Positions 6,483-12,855 of a stretch of 22,046 nucleotides of DNA are shown piece after piece (position 1 is the first letter of the stretch; every line of letters starts with the position of its first letter). A program made the translations under genes and the position numbers. The DNA is from Selenomonadales bacterium (GTDB lineage: Bacteria; Bacillota; Clostridia; Christensenellales; QALW01), in NCBI GenBank assembly GCA_003150515.1, contig QALW01000029.1, positions 1-22,046 of the forward strand, given 5' to 3'. A model generated the notes under the pieces. It searched no databases, was not told where the DNA came from, and was given only the letters and a program-made list of their open reading frames with translations.

Positions 6483-7239
6483 CAAAAATTACCTCTTTTC
6501 CCTCAAAAACAGGGCCGTCCTTGCAGCAGCGCTTATAATGCCATTCCTGAGCATTTCCTATTTTTACATTGCACACCACGCACGCGCCCACGCCGCATCC
6601 CATGCGCGCCTCAAGAGATAAATAGCAGCCCGCGCCATAACGGGAGCATACGTCCCTTATAAGCTTAAGCGCAGGCGCAGGCCCGCAGGCGTATACCGTC
6701 TGATATTTGCCCGTCTTAAGAAGCTCAGCCACACCCTCGTGCGCATAGCATCGGCTTCCGGCGCTGCCGTCGTCGGTGCAAAGCAGCATTTCAGATACGT
6801 GCGCGTCAAATTGATCCAGCTGATAAGAATATTCCCCGCTCCTGAAAGCCAGCACCGCCCCGCAGTCTGAGCCCAAAATGCGCGCGGCATATAAAAGGGG
6901 AGCGCAGCCTATTCCCGCGCCCGCAAGGAGCACTTTGCCCTTTTTAGGAGGAAAACCATTGCCCAAAGGAAGCAAAAGCCGTATTCTGCCCTGAGCCCGG
7001 GCGAGCTGAATTGTCCCCTCTCCTTTAATCTGATATACAAAGCTCATTACGTTTGTTTCAGGATTATAATCGTTTATACTTATAGGCCGGCGCAATAATC
7101 TGTCGCCCGGCACTTTTATATGCGCGAACTGCCCGGGAACAACCTCCTGAGCAAAATTCTCGGGCAGTTTCAGGCTGAGAAGATATATATTCCGGGCTAT
7201 ATTAATATTTTGTACAATATCCGCCTCAAGCTCACGCAT
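6475..7239 (-). CDS. pyrK: Dihydroorotate dehydrogenase electron-transfer subunit
   Basis: PyrK carries FAD and a [2Fe-2S] cluster and passes electrons from PyrD to NAD+. The 254-residue product has an N-terminal FAD-binding barrel with the RPISI motif (51-55). A nucleotide-binding domain follows, with LLAGAGIGCAPLLY (104-117) and YACGPAP (183-189). The C-terminal cysteine cluster MGCGVGACVVC...RCC (Cys215, 220, 223 and 238 or 239) holds the iron-sulfur centre. Length and domain order are normal for the family. The gene overlaps pyrF upstream by 8 bases and pyrD downstream by 8 bases. Its presence marks the PyrD as class 1B and fits an anaerobe. Confidence 0.95.
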   Translation of the reverse strand: MRELEADIVQNINIARNIYLLSLKLPENFAQEVVPGQFAHIKVPGDRLLRRPISINDYNPETNVMSFVYQIKGEGTIQLARAQGRIRLLLPLGNGFPPKKGKVLLAGAGIGCAPLLYAARILGSDCGAVLAFRSGEYSYQLDQFDAHVSEMLLCTDDGSAGSRCYAHEGVAELLKTGKYQTVYACGPAPALKLIRDVCSRYGAGCYLSLEARMGCGVGACVVCNVKIGNAQEWHYKRCCKDGPVFEGKEVIFDD

Positions 7240-8191
7240 TTTTTACCCCCATGCTGCCATAGGCCCATTTATTATGTCTTTTAAGACAGCCTACTATATC
7301 CTCCCGCATGCGCTCCGCTTCTTTCCGCGCCGCCTCCGCAGGCTCCAAATTGCTGTATTCGGGCTTTTTATATGCGCAGAGCAGGCCGCGGGAATTATTA
7401 ACTATGCCGCCCAGGCCCCTGCTGTCAAAACAAACTTCAATATCCTCCGCTCCGGCTCCCTGAGCGCCGTAGCCAGGAATAAGGAAAAACATATTTTTAT
7501 ATTTTCCGCGCAGAGCCGCAGCCTGTTCTTTATAAGTGGCTCCTACTACCGCGCCGATATTGGAATAGCCGTAGGCACCGATATTGCCCCGCCCCCATTG
7601 CTCCACCATATCCGCCATTGCCTCATAGATTCGGCGGCCGTCGCTGAGGATTAAATCCTGCAATTCTCCTGAAGAGGGATTGGAAGTCTTAACCAATACG
7701 AAAGCCGTTTTATTATACTGAGAACAGTTATTCTTAAAAGGCTCAATCCCATCAGAGCCCAGATAACCGTTTACTGTAAGCCCGTCGCACATAAAGGCTC
7801 CGTCCAGCCTGCCGCCCGAGAGCCCGGTTTTCCCCAGATAAGCCGCGCCGTAAGCCTCGGCCGTAGCGCCTATATCGTTCCGCTTGCCGTCGGCTATGAC
7901 ATACATGCCGCAGGCCTTGGCATAGGCGCAGGTGTCGTAAAACGCCTTAAGCCCGGCATATGAATACATTTCATAATACGCAAGCTGCACCTTAACGCAG
8001 GGCACTATATCGCACAGCGCGTCTATGAGAAGCTGATTGTAATTATATATGATACGCGCGCACGATTCAAAGCTGTCCCCTTTTTCATTGAATTTTTCCC
8101 ACAGCGCTTCGGGAACATATTCCAGGCGCGTATCCAGCCCAAGAGCAGTGGGATTCTGTTTTTCCATAATGGCGGTTATAAGTCTGTCCAT
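7232..8191 (-). CDS. pyrF: Orotidine 5'-phosphate decarboxylase, long subtype
   Basis: This enzyme decarboxylates OMP to UMP, the last step of the pathway. The 319-residue product belongs to the longer subtype, not the about 240-residue form of many Bacillota. Residues seen are ALGLDTRLEYVPE near the start, the catalytic Asp-x-Lys-x-x-Asp motif ADGKRNDIGATA (Asp101, Lys103, Asp106), GYLGSDGIEPF, VKTSNPSSGELQD and the C-terminal PGYGAQGA phosphate-binding loop. The chosen ATG at 8191 lies one base after the pyrC stop. An in-frame GTG at 8206 would add five residues but has no better ribosome site. It overlaps pyrK by 8 bases. Confidence 0.93.
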   Translation of the reverse strand: MDRLITAIMEKQNPTALGLDTRLEYVPEALWEKFNEKGDSFESCARIIYNYNQLLIDALCDIVPCVKVQLAYYEMYSYAGLKAFYDTCAYAKACGMYVIADGKRNDIGATAEAYGAAYLGKTGLSGGRLDGAFMCDGLTVNGYLGSDGIEPFKNNCSQYNKTAFVLVKTSNPSSGELQDLILSDGRRIYEAMADMVEQWGRGNIGAYGYSNIGAVVGATYKEQAAALRGKYKNMFFLIPGYGAQGAGAEDIEVCFDSRGLGGIVNNSRGLLCAYKKPEYSNLEPAEAARKEAERMREDIVGCLKRHNKWAYGSMGVKNA

Positions 8192-8192
8192 A

Positions 8193-9476
8193 TCATTCTT
8201 TCTCACTTTTATATACTATTTTCCCCTCTAAAAGGGTATATTTGATTTTCCCATAAGCTTCGCGGCCGTCAAAGGGATTGTTTTTGCCCTTGCTGTAAAA
8301 TTTATTTACGTCTATCTTAAACGGGCTGTCTAAATCGGCTATGGCTATATCCGCAGGCATCCCCGGCTTAAGCGAACCGGCAGGCAGGCCTGCTATTCGT
8401 GCAGGAGAAACGGACATCATCTCCAGCAGACGGGGAAATTCAATCAGGCCGCCCCGTACAAGCTGAGTATAGCAAAGGGCAAAAGAGGTTTCCAGCCCCG
8501 AAATGCCGCTGGCGGCCAAAGAAAATTCCACATTCTTTTCATCTCTGTGATGAGGAGCATGATCTGTTGAAATACAGTCTATTACCCCCTGGCAGAGCGC
8601 CCGTTTTATTTCTTCCACGTCCGCCCGGCCGCGCAGAGGAGGATTAACTTTTGTATCCGCGTTGGTAAAATCAACGTCCTCATCGCAGGCGCAGATGTAA
8701 TGCGGACAGGTTTCGCAGGTAATCTTCACGCCCCGGGCTTTAAAATCCCTTATAATATTAACCGACTGCGCGCAGGAAACATGCGCTATATGCACATGCA
8801 CGCCCAGCATTTCAGCCAACAGCCCCTCGCGCGCAACCATCAGCGCCTCAGCCGCTCCCGGCGCGCCCTTGAGTCCAAGCAAAGTGCTTTGATAGCCCTC
8901 GTTCATCACGCCGCCGTCCGTTAGGGAAACGTCCTCGCAATGAGAGATAACAAAGCCTTTTTGCAGCCCTTTAAGATACTGCATGGCCAGCCTCATCATG
9001 CGGCTGCTCTCCACCGGCTTGCCGTCGTCTGAAAAAGCAACCGCGCCCGCCTGGAGCAATTCCCCCATTTCAGTAAGCTCGCTCCCCTCCTGATTCCTGG
9101 TTATGGCCGCTATGGGATAGACGCGGCAGAAGGCATCCTCCGCTTTTTTCTTTATATATTCTATTACCGCAGCGCTATCCGCTGCCGGCTTAGTATTAGG
9201 CATGCAGCATACGGAAGTATACCCTCCTGCTGCCGCGGCGCGCGAGCCCGAAAGGATATCCTCTTTATATTCAAAGCCCGGCTCCCTGAAATGCGCATGC
9301 ATATCCACCAGCCCCGGGAAAACCGCCAAACCCTCGGCGTCTATAACCATAGCACCCTCAGCCTGAATGTTATCTCCTATTTGTTCAATTCTGCCGTCCT
9401 TAATATGAATATCCGCCCTGCCGTTCAAGCCGTCCGCCGGGCTTATAACTCTGCCGTTCTTAATTATTAATTCCAT
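8193..9476 (-). CDS. pyrC: Dihydroorotase, type I
   Basis: This zinc amidohydrolase cyclises carbamoyl-aspartate to dihydroorotate. The 427-residue product shows the metal-binding His-x-His in DMHAHFREPG (His60, His62), FSDDGKPV with the Asp used in place of a carboxylated lysine in type I enzymes, ISHCED (His179), HIAHVS (His232), and the catalytic STDHAPHH (Asp305). The C-terminal PADIAIADLD strand is typical of the composite beta-sandwich. An AAGGAG site precedes the ATG. The gene overlaps the end of pyrB by 17 bases, implying translational coupling, and stops directly before pyrF. Confidence 0.95.
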   Translation of the reverse strand: MELIIKNGRVISPADGLNGRADIHIKDGRIEQIGDNIQAEGAMVIDAEGLAVFPGLVDMHAHFREPGFEYKEDILSGSRAAAAGGYTSVCCMPNTKPAADSAAVIEYIKKKAEDAFCRVYPIAAITRNQEGSELTEMGELLQAGAVAFSDDGKPVESSRMMRLAMQYLKGLQKGFVISHCEDVSLTDGGVMNEGYQSTLLGLKGAPGAAEALMVAREGLLAEMLGVHVHIAHVSCAQSVNIIRDFKARGVKITCETCPHYICACDEDVDFTNADTKVNPPLRGRADVEEIKRALCQGVIDCISTDHAPHHRDEKNVEFSLAASGISGLETSFALCYTQLVRGGLIEFPRLLEMMSVSPARIAGLPAGSLKPGMPADIAIADLDSPFKIDVNKFYSKGKNNPFDGREAYGKIKYTLLEGKIVYKSEKE

Positions 9477-10401
9477 TTTCCCGCTCCTTTGAATGCGCCA
9501 GAAGATGCAGCAGCGCCATTCTGACCGCTACTCCCGAACGCACCTGCTCGTTTATTATGCTCGCCCCGCCGTCCGCAACCGAACTGGATATTTCCACGCC
9601 CCTGTTCATGGGGCCGGGATGCATTATAACCGCGTCCGGCTTGGCAAGTGAAATACGTTCTTCATCCAGGCTGTAATATCTAAAATATTCCCGCAAACTG
9701 GGCAGGAGCCCCGCCTGCTGGCGCTCCTTTTGAATGCGGAGGCCCATTACCGCGTCCGCGTCCCTTACGGCCTGGTCCGCGCTGGAAGCTATTTCCGCCC
9801 CCATCTCCTCTATGCAGGGAGGCATTAAAGTCGCCGGAGCGGCCAATACCACCCGCGCTCCCATTTTGCTCATACCTATTATATTGCTGCGCGCCACTCT
9901 GGAATGATATATATCACCCACAATGGCCACCTTAAGCCCCTCCAGGCTTCCCTTTTTTTCCCGCAGGGAGAAAATATCCAAAAGGGACTGAGTGGGATGC
10001 TCATTCATGCCGTCGCCCGCGTTAATGACCGACGCGTTTACATTCTTTGCCAGAAGCGCCGCCGCTCCGCTCATGGGATGCCGGATAATTATAATATCCG
10101 TGCCCATCATATCCAGCGTTCTGCCGGTATCAATTAAGGTTTCCCCTTTAGCCACGCTGGAAGCGGAAGCGCTGATATTCGCGCTGGCCGCGCCCAGATA
10201 TTTGCTGGCCAGTTCGAAGCTCATGCGGGTGCGGGTGCTGTTCTCATAAAAAAGAGTAACAATGCTCTTGCCCTGAAGATGAGGAGCCTTTTTATTCCCC
10301 GAAAGGATAATCTGCTTCATAAATGAAGCGGAATCCAGGATTTTTATAATCTCCTCTTTGGATAAATCATTCATGCTAATAAGGTCTTTTTTCATAAACA
10401 T
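9460..10401 (-). CDS. pyrB: Aspartate carbamoyltransferase, catalytic chain
   Basis: PyrB condenses carbamoyl phosphate with aspartate, the committed step of pyrimidine synthesis. The 313-residue product has the carbamoyl-phosphate motif STRTR (55-59) within FYENSTRTRMSFE, Lys85 in the VAKGET loop, HPTQ (135-138) and the late HPGPMNRG motif. Length is normal for the catalytic chain. No pyrI regulatory-chain gene is adjacent, as is usual in Bacillota. Two ATG codons occur (10401 and 10395). The first is used, as it sits four bases after AAGAGG. It follows pyrR after 53 bases with no terminator, and carbamoyl-phosphate synthase genes are not in the window. Confidence 0.95.
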   Translation of the reverse strand: MFMKKDLISMNDLSKEEIIKILDSASFMKQIILSGNKKAPHLQGKSIVTLFYENSTRTRMSFELASKYLGAASANISASASSVAKGETLIDTGRTLDMMGTDIIIIRHPMSGAAALLAKNVNASVINAGDGMNEHPTQSLLDIFSLREKKGSLEGLKVAIVGDIYHSRVARSNIIGMSKMGARVVLAAPATLMPPCIEEMGAEIASSADQAVRDADAVMGLRIQKERQQAGLLPSLREYFRYYSLDEERISLAKPDAVIMHPGPMNRGVEISSSVADGGASIINEQVRSGVAVRMALLHLLAHSKERENGINN

Positions 10402-10454
10402 TATACCTCTTACCGGCGGATTTCCTAATATATTTCAGCCGCTTATCAATATTT

Positions 10455-11015
10455 TTACTTAAGAGACTCTTTATCCGCCAAATCCACGCCCGTCTCTCCG
10501 TCAAATTCGGGCAGCTTAACCAGGACCACCTCATTAAGACTGGTGGGCACGTTCTTTCCGACGTAATCAGGACGAATAGGAAGCTCCCTATGCCCTCTGT
10601 CCACAAGCACGGCAAGCTGAATGCTCTTTGGGCGTCCGCAGTCCATTATGGCGTCAATGGCCGCCCGGGCGGTGCGGCCCGTGAAAATAACGTCGTCTAC
10701 AAGCACAAGACGTATATTATTTATAGAAAACGGGATATCCGTGCCGTTGATTTGAGGCACATCCGAAAGCAGAGATAAATCGTCCCGGTAAAGGGTGATA
10801 TCCAAAACGCCCATTAACGGGCTTTTTCCCTCCACGCTTTCTATAACCGAGGCTATCCGGCGGGCCAAAGGCACGCCCCGCCTTTGAATGCCTATAAGCG
10901 CAAGCTTGTCCGCGCCTTTATTTTTTTCTATGATTTCATGGGCAATCCGGGTAAGCGCTCTGTTCAGGCCGTCCGAATCCATAATGCGGGCTTTAAGCTT
11001 TTCAGAACTCTCCAT
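10455..11015 (-). CDS. pyrR: Bifunctional pyr operon attenuation regulator / uracil phosphoribosyltransferase
   Basis: PyrR binds pyr leader RNA when UMP or UTP is plentiful, favouring the terminator. Many homologues also convert uracil and PRPP to UMP. The 186-residue product contains the phosphoribosyltransferase signature LVLVDDVIFTGRTARAA (103-119), the upstream IGIQRRGVPLARRI segment and the DITLYRDDL flexible-loop motif. Length and order are as expected. It starts with ATG after GGGAG and is the first gene of the operon. It lies directly behind a leader with a recognisable PyrR-binding loop, so it probably regulates its own transcript. Confidence 0.95.
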   Translation of the reverse strand: MESSEKLKARIMDSDGLNRALTRIAHEIIEKNKGADKLALIGIQRRGVPLARRIASVIESVEGKSPLMGVLDITLYRDDLSLLSDVPQINGTDIPFSINNIRLVLVDDVIFTGRTARAAIDAIMDCGRPKSIQLAVLVDRGHRELPIRPDYVGKNVPTSLNEVVLVKLPEFDGETGVDLADKESLK

Positions 11016-11034
11016 GCTTTTCTCCCTTTCTTTT

Positions 11035-11063
11035 AAAAAAAGCTCTGCCTTAAAAGGCAGAGC
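11035..11063 (-). terminator. Attenuator terminator in the pyr leader
   Basis: On the minus strand a near-perfect palindrome (11042-11063, arms GCTCTGCCTT and AAGGCAGAGC) is followed by seven T. It stands 20 bases before the pyrR start codon. Its 5' arm contains CTGCCTT (11054-11060), which can instead pair with AAGGCGG at 11092-11098 to form an antiterminator, with one G-U pair. Confidence 0.85.
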
Positions 11064-11084
11064 GATAACGCAAGCTTAATTATA

Positions 11085-11122
11085 ACGACGTCCGCCTTGC
11101 CAGTCTCGCTGAACTGTCCTTA
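11085..11122 (-). promoter_or_regulatory. PyrR-binding loop (anti-antiterminator) of the pyr operon leader
   Basis: The leader RNA reads TTCAGCGAGACTGGCAAGG here, flanked by short complementary bases (CAGT/ACTG and GAC/GTC). This resembles the PyrR recognition consensus of Bacillus pyr leaders (a UCC-AGAGAGGCU-GCAAGG type element). The 3' end of the loop includes the AAGGCGG used by the antiterminator. PyrR holding this loop closed would therefore free the terminator arm. The logic is inferred from pairing, while the pieces are directly visible. Confidence 0.75.
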
Positions 11123-11135
11123 AAGGCTTTTTAAA

Positions 11136-11164
11136 ATTATAGCATAATCCTGTATAAAAGTAAA
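11136..11164 (-). promoter_or_regulatory. Promoter of the pyr operon
   Basis: The minus strand has -35 TTTACT (11159-11164) and -10 TATAAT (11136-11141), separated by 17 bases. Transcription would begin near 11129, giving a leader of about 115 bases that contains the PyrR-binding loop and the attenuator. The promoter lies just downstream (in pyr direction) of inverted repeat copy 2. Confidence 0.75.
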
Positions 11165-11198
11165 ATGCTTTTTGACGGAATATAGCTGTAAAAGGGGA

Positions 11199-11395
11199 AA
11201 ATAAGCGCGGGGGCCTAAGGCTTTTACGGCGCGCAGAAATGTAAAAAGAAGGGGGGCGGCGCGGCCCGGCCGCAAGGCCGGCAAGCGCGTTCCGCGCTTG
11301 ATTTTGGCGCCCTGCGGGCGCCAAAATGCCGCGCCGCCCCCCTTAATCCGCATTATCACGCGCGCCGTAAAAGCCTCAGGCCCCCGCGCTTATTT
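11199..11395. repeat. Cloverleaf-type inverted repeat, copy 2
   Basis: The outer arms 11199-11234 and 11360-11395 pair over 36 positions with one mismatch. After an unpaired 14/15-base interior, a perfect 17-bp inner stem follows (11249-11265 with 11328-11344). The remaining 62 bases are completely tiled by three hairpins with no base between them: 11266-11281 (6 bp, loop GCAA), 11282-11300 (8 bp, loop TTC) and 11301-11327 (12 bp, loop TGC). The element occupies the gap between hisF (ends 11415) and the pyr promoter. Architecture matches copy 1 at 5421-5553, and both share AGAAAT, then a short gap, then GGGGGGCG. No ORF of note was accepted inside it. Confidence 0.9.
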
Positions 11396-11414
11396 CTAAA
11401 AAAAATCGGCTCCC

Positions 11415-12176
11415 CTAGCGCCTTACGGGCACTCCCCGCTCCGCGAGATAGCTTTTCAGGCTATTGATACTGATTTGATTATAATGAAACAGAGTCGCCG
11501 CCAGCACCGCGTCGGCATGCCCTGATTCAATAGCGTCATAAAAATGCTCCAATTTGCCCGCTCCTCCCGAAGCAATAACGGGTATGCCCACGGCGTCCGA
11601 TATGGCTCTGGTAATAGCTATATCGTATCCGTCGCCCGTTCCGTCGGCGTCCATGCTGGTAAGCAATATCTCTCCGGCGCCTCTCTTCTCAGCCTCCTCC
11701 GCCCATAAAAGCGCGTTTTTGCCGGTTGGAGTGCGGCCGCCGTTTACATAAACCTCCCAATTATTAGTCCCCGGTACGCGTTTAGCGTCAATGGCCACCA
11801 CAATGCACTGGCTTCCAAAGCGGTCCGCGCCCTCGTTTATAAGCTGCGGCCTTTCTACTGCGGGCGAATTAATGGATACCTTATCCGCGCCCGCTCTGAG
11901 CAGGGTTTTTATCCAATCCAAATCCCTGATGCCCCCGCCTATGGTAAAGGGAATGAACACCTGCTCGGCCGTGCGGGCCGCTACGTCCAGAATGGTTTTC
12001 CTCCCCTCGGCCGAAGCGTTAATATCCAAAAATAAAAGCTCGTCCGCGCCTGCCTCATTATATATTCTTGCTGTTTCTACAGGATCCCCTGCGTCCCTGA
12101 GATTAACAAAATTAATGCCCTTAACCACTCGGCCGTCCTTGACGTCCAGGCAGGGAATAATTCGTTTAGTCAGCAT
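11415..12176 (-). CDS. hisF: Imidazole glycerol phosphate synthase, cyclase subunit
   Basis: HisF is the (beta/alpha)8 barrel that uses ammonia from HisH to turn PRFAR into IGP and AICAR, joining histidine and purine synthesis. The 253-residue product has both catalytic aspartates, Asp11 in PCLDVKDGRVVKG and Asp130 in VVAIDAKR. It also has the phosphate-binding segments TIGGGIR (78-84) and VIASGGAG, and the SMDADGTGDGYD loop. It overlaps hisH by 11 bases, with GGAGG inside the hisH end. The sequence is a normal histidine-pathway HisF. The other his genes are not nearby, so this pair is separated from any main his cluster. Confidence 0.95.
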   Translation of the reverse strand: MLTKRIIPCLDVKDGRVVKGINFVNLRDAGDPVETARIYNEAGADELLFLDINASAEGRKTILDVAARTAEQVFIPFTIGGGIRDLDWIKTLLRAGADKVSINSPAVERPQLINEGADRFGSQCIVVAIDAKRVPGTNNWEVYVNGGRTPTGKNALLWAEEAEKRGAGEILLTSMDADGTGDGYDIAITRAISDAVGIPVIASGGAGKLEHFYDAIESGHADAVLAATLFHYNQISINSLKSYLAERGVPVRR

Positions 12177-12783
12177 TCTTGCCCGCCTCCTGCATAAGAA
12201 AATTCCTGAGAATTTTTAAGCCAGTCTCTCCGCTCTTTTCAGGATGAAACTGCGTGCCGAAAATATTATCCTTTGCAACGGCGCATGTAAATTCCCCGCC
12301 GTAAAAGCATGTTGCGGCGCTCCATTGCCTATTAATTTCCGCCGCCCGATAGGAATGCACAAAATAGACGTATTCTCCCGCCTCTACTCCCTTAAAAAGC
12401 CGGTTTTCCATAGGAGTTATGCTGTTCCAGCCCATGTGCGGGCATTTTACTCCCTCATTAAACCGGGTTATCTCTCCGGGAATGAGGCCCAGTCCCGAAA
12501 AAACGCCTCCCTCATGGCTGACCGCAAAAAGCAATTGCATGCCCAGGCATATGCCCAGTATTGGCGTTCCCCTATTCGCCGCTTCTATAATAGCTTCATC
12601 CAGACCGTTCCTTTCAAGGCATTCCGCCGCCTGTGAAAAAGCCCCGACTCCGGGAAGAATTAAGCGCGAGGCGTTAAGAATCTGCTCTTTCTCTCCCGAG
12701 ACCAGGCAAATTTCGCCCAAAAGCTCGCATGCCTTCTGAACGCTTCTTAGATTACCCATGCCGTAATCAATTATAGTTACCAT
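12166..12783 (-). CDS. hisH: Imidazole glycerol phosphate synthase, glutamine amidotransferase subunit
   Basis: HisH is a class I glutaminase that feeds ammonia to HisF. The 205-residue product has the nucleophile Cys79 in LGICLGMQLLF and the His-Glu pair in FHPEKSG (His180, Glu182). It begins MVTIIDYGMGNLRSV, the typical family start. I take the ATG at 12783 because AAGGAG lies seven bases upstream. An in-frame ATG at 12813 would add ten unrelated residues. The gene begins 72 bases after parC. A weak TTGACG-N17-CATAGT element (12831-12859) overlapping the parC stop could give it its own promoter, but readthrough from parE-parC is equally possible. Confidence 0.94.
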   Translation of the reverse strand: MVTIIDYGMGNLRSVQKACELLGEICLVSGEKEQILNASRLILPGVGAFSQAAECLERNGLDEAIIEAANRGTPILGICLGMQLLFAVSHEGGVFSGLGLIPGEITRFNEGVKCPHMGWNSITPMENRLFKGVEAGEYVYFVHSYRAAEINRQWSAATCFYGGEFTCAVAKDNIFGTQFHPEKSGETGLKILRNFLMQEAGKNAD

Positions 12784-12855
12784 TTGGCCGCTCCTTAAAT
12801 TAAGATTGCTCATAATAGCCCGCCGGCTTTACTATGGCCGCCGCTCGGCAGCGCG

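Noticed and set aside
11076..11359. Two minus-strand open frames across inverted repeat copy 2
   Set aside because: They are Arg/Pro/Ala-rich translations of the palindrome, with no homology signal, and they overlap the pyr leader and promoter.
11398..11420. Possible intrinsic terminator after hisF (eight T on the minus strand)
   Set aside because: The preceding sequence gives only a 3-bp GGC/GCC stem. Any termination is more likely due to the adjoining inverted repeat.
12166..12783. HisH/HisF as part of a surface-sugar amination pathway
   Set aside because: HisF carries normal catalytic residues and typical histidine-pathway segments, and no nucleotide-sugar genes are nearby.
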